DNA of 64,000 nt from positions 1 to 64,000 of the forward strand of contig NZ_GG657898.1 of the NCBI RefSeq assembly GCF_000156355.1, read 5' to 3'. Shown here in pieces: positions 1-7,869 of the stretch. The notes beneath the pieces were generated by a model. It worked only from the letters and a program-made list of their open reading frames with translations. It made no database searches and was not told where the DNA came from. Position numbers and translations under genes: made by a program. Source of the DNA: Methylophaga thiooxydans DMS010. Its GTDB lineage: Bacteria; Pseudomonadota; Gammaproteobacteria; Nitrosococcales; Methylophagaceae. Position 1 is the stretch's first letter, and each line of letters starts with the position of its first letter.

Positions 1-110
1 GACAGATGGATTAAGTAAGACGGGATATAACGGGATTTAATGGTTTTAAATGGGAAGAAGCTTTTAATAATGAGGGTTTGAGTAACATTTAAAGCTTATT
101 TAATAATTAA
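1..110. other. AT-rich left-end region with short repeats, no gene
   Basis: There is no credible ORF. The stretch carries loosely repeated units built on TTAA followed by a G run, for example around 19-54 (ACGGGATATAACGGG, then TTTAATGG and TTTAAATGGG). Similar units recur in the leader of the membrane cassette at about 19,142-19,195. They could be operator-like or host-factor sites. Nothing decisive can be said. Confidence 0.4.
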
Positions 111-166
111 TTATGGATCGCGATCATTTTAAATATAGTAAACATTTAGACACATGAATTGCGATC
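111..166 (+). repeat. Left-end transposase-binding-like sites
   Basis: Positions 151-166 (CACATGAATTGCGATC) match, in inverted orientation, the core of the two repeats at the right end of the prophage. A degenerate second copy (TTATGGATCGCGATC) lies at 111-125, with a 41-bp start-to-start distance, about four helical turns. Position and orientation fit internal left-end MuA-type sites (L2/L3-like). The terminal L1 site would lie upstream of the window. Both copies contain GATC, and the degenerate copy has two. Binding is inferred from symmetry with the right end. Confidence 0.7.
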
Positions 167-173
167 AAGCTCA

Positions 174-992
174 TTAGTGACGACGACCACTCCAAACAAC
201 TCGCCCAATAATCGAAAGCTCGTTCTGCAAATCAAAATCCAGTGATATCTCAAAAGGCTCATAAGCTGGATTATCACTGGTAACCTTTAACCGCTGACTT
301 GGTAGGCGCTGTAGCCGTTTAACTAGTAATGACTCACCCATTCTGATTACATAGATGCCGTCACGTTTAGCAACGTTGTCAGTGTGATCAACGAGTATAA
401 CGTCGCCTGGACGCAATGCAGGCTCCATGCTCTCACCTTCTACATAAATCAGATATAAATTAGCTGGGCTGCTGTGTAGCTCGTTATATATCCATTCTTT
501 TTTGAATATAAGTGCATCAGTTTCCTCTTCCTCGTGAATGACATAACCGTTGCCAGCTGATGCTTTTACATCAAACAGTGGGATGTGGGCGAATGTTTCC
601 ATAATGCTACCAGTTCCTGCTGAATAGTCTTTGATGCTCGATCCCACTTCTTCGTTGGAAGTGGGATCGACTTGCCCCACTTTAGATTTTCGATCCCGCT
701 TTTCATAAGTTTCTGATTCGTTTGAATTTCTATGTGTTGATGATGAATTATCATCAACATCTAAGTGGGATCGAGTTGGAAAGGTTTCGTTCCCCGTCAG
801 CACGTAATACGAATTAAACCCAAGCCCTAATATTTTTTCTAAATAAATAGCATCAGGGCTACGTTCACCTTTTTCATATTTGGCTTGTGACTGCCTTGTG
901 ATTCCAACAAAGTCAGCAACATCCTGCTGGGTTAAGCGTAGACGCTTACGCTCCTCTAGTATTCTGCCGCCAATGTAAACTAATGATTCCAT
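174..992 (-). CDS. LexA-like phage repressor (Mu c analogue, S24 peptidase)
   Basis: This is a 272-aa lysogeny repressor read away from the early genes. Residues ~8-65 form a Cro/CI-type helix-turn-helix (LTQQDVADFVGITRQSQAKY). Residues ~72-132 are a polar linker. Residues ~135-268 are a LexA/UmuD-type S24 domain with an Ala-Gly bond at 146-147, a catalytic Ser188 in GESMEP and Lys225 in LLVKRL. In this family RecA-stimulated self-cleavage at Ala-Gly lifts repression, so SOS induction is likely. Classical Mu c is not a LexA-type protease, but many Mu-like phages carry this form. The start is supported by the divergent early promoter region just beyond it. The linker DNA has unusual inverted repeats (separate entry). 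Confidence 0.9.
   Translation of the reverse strand: MESLVYIGGRILEERKRLRLTQQDVADFVGITRQSQAKYEKGERSPDAIYLEKILGLGFNSYYVLTGNETFPTRSHLDVDDNSSSTHRNSNESETYEKRDRKSKVGQVDPTSNEEVGSSIKDYSAGTGSIMETFAHIPLFDVKASAGNGYVIHEEEETDALIFKKEWIYNELHSSPANLYLIYVEGESMEPALRPGDVILVDHTDNVAKRDGIYVIRMGESLLVKRLQRLPSQRLKVTSDNPAYEPFEISLDFDLQNELSIIGRVVWSGRRH
638..774. repeat. Inverted and dispersed repeats inside the repressor linker
   Basis: Positions 638-650 (TCGATCCCACTTC) and 658-670 form a perfect 13-bp inverted repeat with a 7-nt loop. Further copies of the same motif lie at 690-701 (one mismatch) and 763-774 (AAGTGGGATCGA). A second perfect 10-bp inverted repeat lies at 735-744/750-759 (TGTTGATGAT and its complement). 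All of this falls in the non-conserved protein linker, so selection may act on DNA or RNA. Every copy of the first motif contains GATC. Confidence 0.8.
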
Positions 993-1001
993 TACAAGCC
1001 C

Positions 1002-1030
1002 TTGACAATGTTATTTTATGTGTACATAAT
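1002..1030 (+). promoter_or_regulatory. Probable early promoter
   Basis: A TTGACA box (1002-1007) is followed after exactly 17 nt by CATAAT (1025-1030), a near-consensus sigma-70 promoter directed at the Ner-like gene and the transposition operon. It lies in the repressor/ner divergent gap and overlaps the operator-like palindrome at 1016-1029, as expected for a repressor-controlled early promoter. Confidence 0.75.
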
Positions 1031-1064
1031 TTTTGCAGGTGTTATGTTTTGTTTGCATTTATGT
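1016..1064. promoter_or_regulatory. Operator-like repeats between repressor and early genes
   Basis: A dyad TTATGT-GT-ACATAA (1016-1029) overlaps the early -10 box. Two further TTATGT half-sites follow at 1042-1047 and 1059-1064. Repeated half-sites in the c/ner gap are where Mu-type repressors and Ner bind. Which protein uses these sites cannot be told from sequence. Confidence 0.55.
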
Positions 1065-1097
1065 AAACGCTTATATATTTAATTACGGATTGTAACA

Positions 1098-1382
1098 ATG
1101 AACTACAAGCAAATACATCAAGCATTGAAAGCCAAAGGTCTTTCTTGGTTAGTCGCTGGTGAAGTAATTGGTTGCACTCATCAGCATGTAATGAATGTTT
1201 GTGCAAGACGAGCGGAAAGTTTAAGAGTTGCACGATCAATATCCGTGCTAATCGAGAAAGATATTGCAGCAGTTTTTCCGGATATTCCCCGCTATCAGTC
1301 TGATGTAAAAACTGATCGCCAAGCCAAAATTGATCAAGCAAAAGCGCGTCTGGCAGAAGCCGGTCTTGCTGAGAGCGCCTAA
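1098..1382 (+). CDS. Ner-like / BcepMu gp16-type DNA-binding regulator
   Basis: This 94-aa protein is the first rightward early gene. It has a compact helix-turn-helix N-terminus (residues ~5-60, with WLVAGEVIGCTHQHVMNVCA) and a charged helical tail. It resembles phage-associated proteins of the BcepMu gp16/Ner group, which bind the early/repressor control region and damp both promoters. Its position, first behind the early promoter and divergent from the repressor, matches ner of Mu. It converges stop-to-stop with the leftward gene at 1383-1835. Confidence 0.75.
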   Translation: MNYKQIHQALKAKGLSWLVAGEVIGCTHQHVMNVCARRAESLRVARSISVLIEKDIAAVFPDIPRYQSDVKTDRQAKIDQAKARLAEAGLAESA

Positions 1383-1835
1383 TCATGGTTGATAACTATC
1401 CGCATCAAGAGCACTTACATCCGCAAAAAGCACGCGCCCACAAAGCAGTTCAAACCAACGGCGATTCCAGTTCGGCGGCACAAGGTAAGTATCGGCTGGA
1501 TGAGTGCGCTTCAACGTCGCAATCAAACTTTTTAGTTGATAAAGACGGAATGCCAGTTTCTCCTGGGTTTGGTGATCCAGATCGCCAATCTGCTTACAAA
1601 GCGTCGCGGATGAAGGCGGCAATACGTTTTCAACAACTTGCCAAGCAACAGTCTCAGCGAGTTGTGGAAGTTCCTCTGAATTGTCCGGTTCACGTATGTC
1701 CGATTTGTCAACTTTCAATGCTTTTAAAAAAGCTGATAGCTCGGATAAAAGCATGGTCGATGAAATGATGATGAATCCATCATTCTGCCCGTGTAAATAC
1801 GCGGCACTGACGGGTGCTGGTCTGGTTGTTTTCAC
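1383..1835 (-). CDS. Leftward early-region protein of unknown function
   Basis: This 150-aa reading frame starts at a GTG preceded by AGGAGATAACAAA, a good Shine-Dalgarno. Its stop abuts that of the Ner-like gene. The protein looks globular, with helical stretches (residues ~25-55 and ~85-110) and a conserved-looking VPPNWNRRWFELLCGRVLF segment. No family is recognised. The opposite-strand ORF over the same DNA is low in structure and lacks a ribosome site, so the leftward one is preferred. A gene opposed to the early operon in this spot is unusual for Mu-type phages. It may be expressed in the lysogen. Confidence 0.6.
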   Translation of the reverse strand: MKTTRPAPVSAAYLHGQNDGFIIISSTMLLSELSAFLKALKVDKSDIREPDNSEELPQLAETVAWQVVENVLPPSSATLCKQIGDLDHQTQEKLAFRLYQLKSLIATLKRTHPADTYLVPPNWNRRWFELLCGRVLFADVSALDADSYQP

Positions 1836-1925
1836 TTTGTTATCTCCTGTTTGGTTAAAACGCAGAACCAGCCTATCCCGTGCAGTACTGCCGCAACAAT
1901 CAATAAATTTGGAAGTGGTGTTGTG

Positions 1926-2420
1926 ATGAGAATTCCAAAAAGTAAGGTGGCTTGGAAACGCATCCAGCCGAACAATATAAAAGACGCGCTGCGGCTTAAT
2001 AAAGAGTACGCCAGACAGTTCAAAAGGCTAACTGTTCCAGCTATCGCTGAACTGATGGCTGTCAGTGAAGACCGCTTATACAAATGGCTCTCTACTGGTG
2101 ATATGCCAGTCAGTTTTATCCCGGCATATGAGCATATCTGTGAGATGGATTATGTCACCCAATATCTGGGTTACCGAAGTAACAAGCTGATGATTCAAAT
2201 CCCCACAGGGAAAAAAGTGGATGAACTAGGTTTAGCCGAACTACAGCAGCTTTCTGCAGATGCAATGAGTTTGCTAATCAAGTTTTATCGTGAGGGTGAG
2301 TCGGTAGATATCCTTACTTCAGCGCTCACTCGACTGTTAGCTGGCGTGGCATACCACAGAGAAAATGTTATCTCTCAGAGTCAGCCAGGTCTAGATTTTG
2401 AGGGCGGTGAAGATGACTGA
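1926..2420 (+). CDS. Early phage protein upstream of transposase, unknown function
   Basis: The 164-aa frame is read from ATG 1926, with GGAAG about 12 nt upstream. An earlier TTG at 1851 has no ribosome site. Residues ~30-55 (LTVPAIAELMAVSEDRLYKWL) look like a helix-turn-helix, suggesting DNA binding. The stop overlaps the transposase start (ATGACTGA), indicating translational coupling. Similar small HTH proteins precede the A gene in several Mu-like phages. The function is unknown. Confidence 0.7.
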   Translation: MRIPKSKVAWKRIQPNNIKDALRLNKEYARQFKRLTVPAIAELMAVSEDRLYKWLSTGDMPVSFIPAYEHICEMDYVTQYLGYRSNKLMIQIPTGKKVDELGLAELQQLSADAMSLLIKFYREGESVDILTSALTRLLAGVAYHRENVISQSQPGLDFEGGEDD

Positions 2421-4581
2421 ACAAAACAGGGAATGGTTCACAGCAACTGAATTAGCAAACAAACCAGGTCTTCCAAAGTACAAGCGTGGCGTTAATCAGC
2501 AGGCCTCAAAACAAGGCTGGAATACAAGGCAAGTAAAAGTAAGAGGTGGATCAGCAAATGAATACCACCTTTCCAGCCTGCCAGTAGAAACTCAGGCCGC
2601 GTTGATAAAACAACACCTGCCGACCCCAGTTAAGAGCAGCTCGGAAAGCACTGAATTTAGCTACGATCCTCAAGCATTATGGCAGCACTATGACAACAAG
2701 CCACAAAAACAAAAGGACGCAGCTCAGAACAAACTCAACCTGCTTTTGCAGGTCATGGCTCTGACAGAAAACGGTGGCGCCACACTTAAGAATGCCTTCT
2801 TACTGGTGGCTGATCAAAACGACATTAGTGAACGCACCATGCAAGGCTGGTATCACGGTACCAAGAGCAAGAAAGGGGTGAAATTCTATGCTCGTCAAGA
2901 CTGGTTAGCCGCGCTGGTACCCGGCTTTGTTGGCCGAACGGTCACAGCAGATATGGATACTGAGGCTTGGGAATTTTACAAAGCCGATTACCTTCGCCTG
3001 GAGCAGCCAGAGTTCGAAGCCTGTTACTACCGACTACAACGTACTGCAGCCGAACAAGGCTGGAAAATCCCCAGCAAAAAAACACTGGAACGTCGCATCA
3101 AAGCCATACCGCTGGCAACCCGCGTTTATCTACGTGAAGGTGAAGCCGGTTTGATCAAACTGTTTCCTGCCCAACAGCGAACAGTCCAAGAGCTACATGC
3201 GCTTGAGTGGATCAATGGTGATGGCTACCAACACAACGTGTTTGTTCTATTGCCAAATGGCGATGTAACGCGCATGAAAACGTGGTTCTGGCAGGACGTC
3301 TACAGCCGCAAAATACTGGCTTACCGCGTCGATGAATCAGAAAACACCGACTCAATCCGAGCCAGTTTTGGCGATGTTGTGGATCAGTTCGGCATACCCG
3401 AACACGTCACTATTGATAACACCCGCGCTGCAGCCAATAAATGGATGACCGGTGGCGTTAAAAACCGCTATCGCTTCACCGTAAAAGAAGATGATCCACT
3501 CGGCCTATTCCCTACGCTCGGTATCAAAGTGCACTGGACATCAGTGATTGGCGGCAAAGGACACGGTCAGGCTAAACCTGTCGAACGTGCCTTTGGTGTT
3601 GGTGGTCTTGGTGAATATCTGGACAAGCATCCTAAGTTTGAAGGTGCCTATACCGGCCCAAACCCAATGGCCAAGCCAGAAAACTACGCCAAAAAAGCGG
3701 TACCCATTGAAACGTTCCTAGCAGTACTGGAACAAGAAATCATTGCTTGGAATGCCAAACCGGCTCGACGCACTGAAATCTGCAACGGCACAAAAAGTTT
3801 TGATCAAGCTTTCACCGAAAGCTATCAAACCGCCGTTATCAAAACAGCTAACCAAGAACAACGTCGCATGTGGCTGCTGATGGCTGAAGCCATCAAAGTG
3901 CAGAAAGATGGATCATTTAATCTTGATGCCGGATCAGCCACAGGACAAGGCAAAAACCGCTACCACGCGCCAGCGTTGCTCGACTTTGCAGGCCAGAAGA
4001 TTACCGTTCGTTTTGACCCTCAAGCGCTGCATGAAATCGTCTATGCCTACACCTTAGATAATCGCTATATCGGTGAGGCGCAATGTATTGAAGCTACTGG
4101 GTTTGGTGATACTGAAGCGGCTCGAAGCTTCAACAAGCATCGCACTCGCTTTATCAAGGCCACCAAGCTGGCAGCGAAAGCCGAAGTCGCGATGGATGCA
4201 ATGGAAGTGGCAAGTCGCCTGCCTTTGCAGCCACAGCCTGAAGTCGCCAACCCGAAAGTGGTCAGACCACTTCGCCCAGCGCCAGAACTAGGCCGACACA
4301 TACCGCAGCCACAACTAACTGACGAACAAAAACAGGATCTGGCTACATTCCAAGCCGAGTTCCAACAGCCACAAGAGCCTGCAGCACAAATCATAAGAAA
4401 TGATGACCCCAGAGCGCGCTACAAGCGTTGGGTCAATTTAGACCGTCGGTTGCGAGAAGGGAGTCAACTCTCAGCAGCTGATCAGAAATTCTGGGCGATG
4501 TACCAGAAAGGCGATGAGTTCCGCTTTATGAGCGAGTTCAGCGCTGACTTTGAGAGCTTCGACGAAACTGTCGAGGCATAA
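2413..4581 (+). CDS. MuA-type DDE transposase
   Basis: This is a 722-aa phage transposase. It has an N-terminal winged-helix Mu-type DNA-binding region (residues ~3-60), site-binding domains (~70-250), a DDE/integrase-fold core, and a C-terminal MuB/ClpX-interacting type region. The catalytic triad reads D270 (NGDGYQHNVF), D335 (TIDNTR) and E391 (KPVERAFG), almost the same spacing as D269/D336/E392 of MuA. The core also carries the Mu-like AANKWMTGG and GHGQAKPVERAF motifs. ATG 2413 follows GAGGGCGGTGAAG and overlaps the preceding stop. It would bind the GATC-containing end repeats and perform strand transfer with MuB. It looks complete. Confidence 0.97.
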   Translation: MTEQNREWFTATELANKPGLPKYKRGVNQQASKQGWNTRQVKVRGGSANEYHLSSLPVETQAALIKQHLPTPVKSSSESTEFSYDPQALWQHYDNKPQKQKDAAQNKLNLLLQVMALTENGGATLKNAFLLVADQNDISERTMQGWYHGTKSKKGVKFYARQDWLAALVPGFVGRTVTADMDTEAWEFYKADYLRLEQPEFEACYYRLQRTAAEQGWKIPSKKTLERRIKAIPLATRVYLREGEAGLIKLFPAQQRTVQELHALEWINGDGYQHNVFVLLPNGDVTRMKTWFWQDVYSRKILAYRVDESENTDSIRASFGDVVDQFGIPEHVTIDNTRAAANKWMTGGVKNRYRFTVKEDDPLGLFPTLGIKVHWTSVIGGKGHGQAKPVERAFGVGGLGEYLDKHPKFEGAYTGPNPMAKPENYAKKAVPIETFLAVLEQEIIAWNAKPARRTEICNGTKSFDQAFTESYQTAVIKTANQEQRRMWLLMAEAIKVQKDGSFNLDAGSATGQGKNRYHAPALLDFAGQKITVRFDPQALHEIVYAYTLDNRYIGEAQCIEATGFGDTEAARSFNKHRTRFIKATKLAAKAEVAMDAMEVASRLPLQPQPEVANPKVVRPLRPAPELGRHIPQPQLTDEQKQDLATFQAEFQQPQEPAAQIIRNDDPRARYKRWVNLDRRLREGSQLSAADQKFWAMYQKGDEFRFMSEFSADFESFDETVEA

Positions 4582-4589
4582 AAAAACAA

Positions 4590-4607
4590 ACCCGCTGGCA
4601 GGCGGGT
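4590..4607 (+). other. Small hairpin between A and B genes
   Basis: ACCCGC (4590-4595) pairs with GCGGGT (4602-4607) across a 6-nt loop, immediately after the transposase stop. There is no U-run, so it is not a convincing terminator. It may tune A/B expression or mRNA stability. Confidence 0.45.
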
Positions 4608-4631
4608 AAGTAAAACGTGATGAGGTAAATA

Positions 4632-5396
4632 ATGACAACAAATCAAAACGTGGTCAACTTGGGAGACAGAGTCGAAGCCTCTGTCACCACGGCACCACTG
4701 AAAAACGTCATGCTCTGTACACGATTGCTGGAACAAGCGATGAATCGCCCAGCACATCTACCAGGTATGGTCACTTTCTTTGGCCCGAGTGGCTGGGGTA
4801 AATCGTTTGCTGCAGCTTATGCAGCGAATAAATACCGCGCTTACTACGTTGAATGCAAAAGCACCTGGACAAAAAAAGCGCTGCTCCTTTCCATTCTCAA
4901 AGAAATGGGCATCCAGCCAGATAAGACCAACTATGACATGGTCGAGCAAATCAGTCAGCAGCTGGCGCTGAGTGGTCTGCCGCTCATCATCGATGAGATG
5001 GATCACATCGTCGAAAAGAAAGCCGTCGAAGTAGTGCGTGACATTTATGAAGGATCAAACGCTGCCATCCTGCTGATCGGTGAAGAGAAGCTCCCGACCA
5101 AGCTGCTCAAGTGGGAACGGTTCCACAATCGAATGCTGGCTTGGCAAGGCGCTCAACCTGCCGATCTGGAAGACACACGACAACTGTCCCAACTTTACTG
5201 CCCGGACATCACCATTGCTGATGACCTGCTCGAACGCATCCAGCGTGAAAGCATGGGCGTCGCCCGTCGAATCTGCGTCAATCTCAACCAAGTTCAGCAA
5301 GCCGCCTACTCAGCTGGTACCGACCAAATCGACGTCAAACTCTGGGGTAACCGTCCCCTCTATACCGGCGACGCACCCAGGAGGAAGGTTAAATGA
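4632..5396 (+). CDS. MuB-type ATP-dependent target-capture protein
   Basis: This 254-aa AAA+ ATPase has Walker A GPSGWGKS (residues 51-58) and Walker B LPLIIDEMD (~120-128). It lies directly after the transposase. In Mu, B binds target DNA, stimulates A and provides target immunity. This protein is shorter than Mu B (312 aa) and starts almost at the ATPase domain, so the N-terminal HTH domain of Mu B is missing or reduced, as in the D3112/BcepMu type. Its stop overlaps the next start (ATGA). Confidence 0.93.
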   Translation: MTTNQNVVNLGDRVEASVTTAPLKNVMLCTRLLEQAMNRPAHLPGMVTFFGPSGWGKSFAAAYAANKYRAYYVECKSTWTKKALLLSILKEMGIQPDKTNYDMVEQISQQLALSGLPLIIDEMDHIVEKKAVEVVRDIYEGSNAAILLIGEEKLPTKLLKWERFHNRMLAWQGAQPADLEDTRQLSQLYCPDITIADDLLERIQRESMGVARRICVNLNQVQQAAYSAGTDQIDVKLWGNRPLYTGDAPRRKVK

Positions 5397-6004
5397 CACA
5401 GCCTGTTCATATCACAAGAGCAAACGGCAAGCTGTCAGGTAGAGATGCCTGCTGGCAAGCCATACGTGAATTGAAAGTGTTTTCTTTACTTGACCTGGAA
5501 GCACACACCAGTGATCACAAACAGCTGAATGAAGTGAATCGCCGAACAGCCAGAACCTACGTGATAGGGCTGGAAGGTGCTGGCTATCTGGAACGCACCA
5601 CCAAGCGCATGGGCGGTGCCATTGTCTGGAGGCTGACTCGTGATGTCGGTGTGAATGCACCTCGCGTCAACCGCAAAGGTGACCACGTCACTGGTGGCGA
5701 GAGCCGTGAACAGATGTGGCGAACCATGCGAATTCTGAGTGATTTCAGTTGGCGTGATTTGGTGGCATCAGCCTCTACGGAAGAAACACCTATCGAACCG
5801 AACACTGCCAAGGATTACATCACCTTTCTGGCTAAGGCGAATTATCTCAAAGAGATAATCCCAGCCAACCATGGTGGTGGTCTGGCGCGATACAAACTAT
5901 TACCCGCGATGAATACCGGTCCAAAGCCGCCGATGATTCAACGCATTAAACAAGTCTTTGATCCCAATTTAAACAAGGTCGTATGGCCAAAGGATGGTGA
6001 GTAA
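5393..6004 (+). CDS. Early phage protein with two winged-helix-like halves
   Basis: The 203-aa protein has two similar segments (~15-80 and ~105-170), each with a helical LDLEAHT/RDLVASAST-type core followed by a turn and a YL(E/K) strand, suggesting tandem winged helices. Such proteins are common after the B gene of Mu-like prophages but have no assigned role. The start overlaps the B stop (ATGA). DNA binding is inferred. Confidence 0.75.
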   Translation: MTQPVHITRANGKLSGRDACWQAIRELKVFSLLDLEAHTSDHKQLNEVNRRTARTYVIGLEGAGYLERTTKRMGGAIVWRLTRDVGVNAPRVNRKGDHVTGGESREQMWRTMRILSDFSWRDLVASASTEETPIEPNTAKDYITFLAKANYLKEIIPANHGGGLARYKLLPAMNTGPKPPMIQRIKQVFDPNLNKVVWPKDGE

Positions 6005-6225
6005 TGGATGAAGCGACAGTAGACGTAATTCAACAATTAATGGCATGGCACCAGAAACGAGTTGATGAATTGCAGCTGATAGTGGATCAAAAAGGTGCCT
6101 CTATCAAAATCGGTGAAGAGATTGAAATAACCGATCCGGAGGTGCTCAAAGGCGTTCATTTAGGCGTGAAGATTAGTTTGTCACTGCTTGGCAAGTTACC
6201 CATTTCATTAAAGGAAGGTGAGTAA
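6004..6225 (+). CDS. Small conserved early phage protein, unknown
   Basis: The 73-aa protein has an N-terminal amphipathic helix and an acidic middle. It starts at a TAATG overlap with the previous gene and its stop overlaps csrA by one base. No motif is recognised. Confidence 0.65.
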   Translation: MDEATVDVIQQLMAWHQKRVDELQLIVDQKGASIKIGEEIEITDPEVLKGVHLGVKISLSLLGKLPISLKEGE

Positions 6226-6404
6226 TGCTGATTTTAACAAGACGTGTGGGCGAAGCCCTGATTATCGGTGATGACGTTGTCGTGAATGTGCTTGGTACCA
6301 AAGGTAATCAAGTCCGGATCGGGGTTGAAGCCCCAAAAGATGTCTCTGTTCATCGTGAAGAAATTTATAACCGCATTCAGAAAGAAAAGGATGACAACAA
6401 ATGA
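6225..6404 (+). CDS. csrA: Phage-encoded CsrA/RsmA RNA-binding regulator
   Basis: The 59-aa product begins [20 protein letters not shown] and continues with [20 protein letters not shown]. Apart from a handful of substitutions it matches enterobacterial CsrA and keeps the RNA-contact residues L4, R6, R7 and R44. CsrA dimers bind GGA motifs in mRNA leaders and control translation or stability. Here it sits inside the early operon, coupled by TAATG to the gene before and by ATGA to the gene after, so it is a true phage gene. The leader AAGGAAGGTGAGTA contains a GGA and is a possible autoregulatory site. The role could be host metabolic takeover or timing of phage mRNA translation. Confidence 0.95.
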   Translation: MLILTRRVGEALIIGDDVVVNVLGTKGNQVRIGVEAPKDVSVHREEIYNRIQKEKDDNK

Positions 6405-6733
6405 GCGACTGGAAACAAGTACTCAAAACCGAATGTGAGAAAACATCACAAGCCAAGGTGGCCGCTGTTCTCAGACAGAATGATGGCTTTCCTTCACCAA
6501 CCGTGATTAACCAGGTCATCAAGAGTAAATACCCCGGCAGAACTGACCGACTGCAAGCACTCATTGAAGGCAAGTTTATGTCCGGCAGTGTGCAATGCCC
6601 GGTGGTTGGTGCTATCCCCAGCGACCAATGCATTGAATACCAAAGCCGCCCGTATGCAGCAACAAACCCGACACGCATTCAACTTTATAGAGCCTGCCGT
6701 GGCGGCTGTGAACACAGCAAAATTGGAGCCTAA
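6401..6733 (+). CDS. Small HTH-type phage regulator with Cys-containing tail
   Basis: This 110-aa protein has an N-terminal segment (~5-60) with [20 protein letters not shown], resembling the helix-turn-helix of small Mu-like phage regulators. The C-terminal part holds four Cys ([17 protein letters not shown]) that could bind a metal. It is coupled to csrA by ATGA. The function is inferred only. Confidence 0.65.
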   Translation: MSDWKQVLKTECEKTSQAKVAAVLRQNDGFPSPTVINQVIKSKYPGRTDRLQALIEGKFMSGSVQCPVVGAIPSDQCIEYQSRPYAATNPTRIQLYRACRGGCEHSKIGA

Positions 6734-6735
6734 TC

Positions 6736-7005
6736 ATGAACAAGAATTTGGGTAACGACATCATCAGCAAAAAAGTAGAAGACGTTCGCCACTGCTTAGC
6801 AGAACTAGCACGACGTGGCCTCACCATTACCGATATCAACATCGGTGAAGCCAGAAAGCCGACCATCACCATCGTCGGCTACAACGACAGTCCAGGTGGA
6901 CTTAAGGGCGGCACAAAAACCCGCATTAAAACCGGCCTACGTCGTCTCGAAACCTACGCCACAGAAGTCAGCGGCTGCCAGGTGCAGTGGAAAGTTGTGG
7001 CTTAA
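6736..7005 (+). CDS. Hypothetical early phage protein
   Basis: The 89-aa basic protein follows the previous gene by 2 nt. The central strand-rich stretch (ITDINIGEARKPTITIVGYN) is typical of a small alpha/beta fold. No motif allows a function call. Confidence 0.65.
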   Translation: MNKNLGNDIISKKVEDVRHCLAELARRGLTITDINIGEARKPTITIVGYNDSPGGLKGGTKTRIKTGLRRLETYATEVSGCQVQWKVVA

Positions 7006-7018
7006 ACAGGAGTAACCC

Positions 7019-7636
7019 ATGAATACAGCTATCAATACAGAGCAACACAAGGTGAACGCACAAGGTCACCTTGTACCCATTAGCAAAATCAAACAAATCG
7101 ATCTGGATCGTGATGATCTTATCGAAGAACTGTTTGGTAAGGCCGAGTTGCTGCGAGAGCAGATGGTCGCCTTCAAAGCTCAGGCGATGAATGACGTTTA
7201 TGCCTTCGTCGAGCTTGTTGCAGAAAAATACGATGCCAAGCTCGGTGGCAAAAAAGGCAATATCAGCCTCACCAGCTATGACGGTAAACGCCAGATTCGC
7301 ATTCAAATGGCCGAGCTGTTGCACTTCGATGAGCGTGCTGAAGCAGCTAAATCCCTGATTGATGAATGCATTCAAGAATGGTCAGAAGGCAGCAACGACA
7401 ATATCAAAGCCCTGGTCGATCACGCCTTCAAAACCAACACTGAAGGCCAGCTTAGTGCTGCCCGAATCCTCGGACTGCTGCGGCTGGAGATTGACGATCA
7501 CAAATGGAAGCAAGCCATGGAGGCGCTGAAAGATTCGATGCAAATCACTGGCTCCAGCGCCTATGTGCGTTTCTATTACCGCCCGACCACCGAGAGCAAG
7601 TTTCAGAATCTGGCTCTCGATATGGCTGCTCTGTGA
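7019..7636 (+). CDS. DUF3164-family phage protein
   Basis: The 205-aa protein shows the DUF3164 pattern common in Mu-like and other transposable phages: an N-terminal VPISKIKQIDLDRDDLI, a central NISLTSYDGKRQIRI strand pair and a long helical C-terminus. It is preceded by AGGAGTAACCC. Members lie in early regions between B and gemA. The biochemical role is unknown. Confidence 0.85.
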   Translation: MNTAINTEQHKVNAQGHLVPISKIKQIDLDRDDLIEELFGKAELLREQMVAFKAQAMNDVYAFVELVAEKYDAKLGGKKGNISLTSYDGKRQIRIQMAELLHFDERAEAAKSLIDECIQEWSEGSNDNIKALVDHAFKTNTEGQLSAARILGLLRLEIDDHKWKQAMEALKDSMQITGSSAYVRFYYRPTTESKFQNLALDMAAL

Positions 7637-7644
7637 GGTCTTCT

Positions 7645-7869
7645 ATGGAAATGATTGTATTCGAAGACAGGGGCCAGGACTTTCTGGAGTGGGACATCGA
7701 TGAAGATGGCGTCGTTGTTGATTCAAGACCATTTCAGGCTGGTATCTGGAGTGGCACGTTTGTATCAGACATAAAAGTTGGTGAGCGACCAACCGTCACC
7801 AGTCCCCGTGATGGGGTTCAACGACAGTTGAAGTATCGCGTCATCGATATTCAGCCTAAATCCGCTTAA
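7645..7869 (+). CDS. Small acidic early phage protein, unknown
   Basis: The 74-aa product is read from ATG 7645 with GAGGTC 6-11 nt upstream. A longer in-frame start at 7504 would run through the DUF3164 gene and is rejected. The sequence is beta-rich with an acidic N-terminus (EDRGQDFLEWDIDEDG). No family is known. Confidence 0.65.
   Translation: MEMIVFEDRGQDFLEWDIDEDGVVVDSRPFQAGIWSGTFVSDIKVGERPTVTSPRDGVQRQLKYRVIDIQPKSA

Noticed and set aside
1385-1768. Rightward 127-aa ORF
   Set aside because: It lies opposite a leftward gene with a good ribosome site, has low-structure composition and lacks its own ribosome site.
7504-7644. Extension of the small acidic gene upstream to 7504
   Set aside because: It would overlap most of the 3' end of the DUF3164 gene. 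ATG 7645 has GAGGTC in place.
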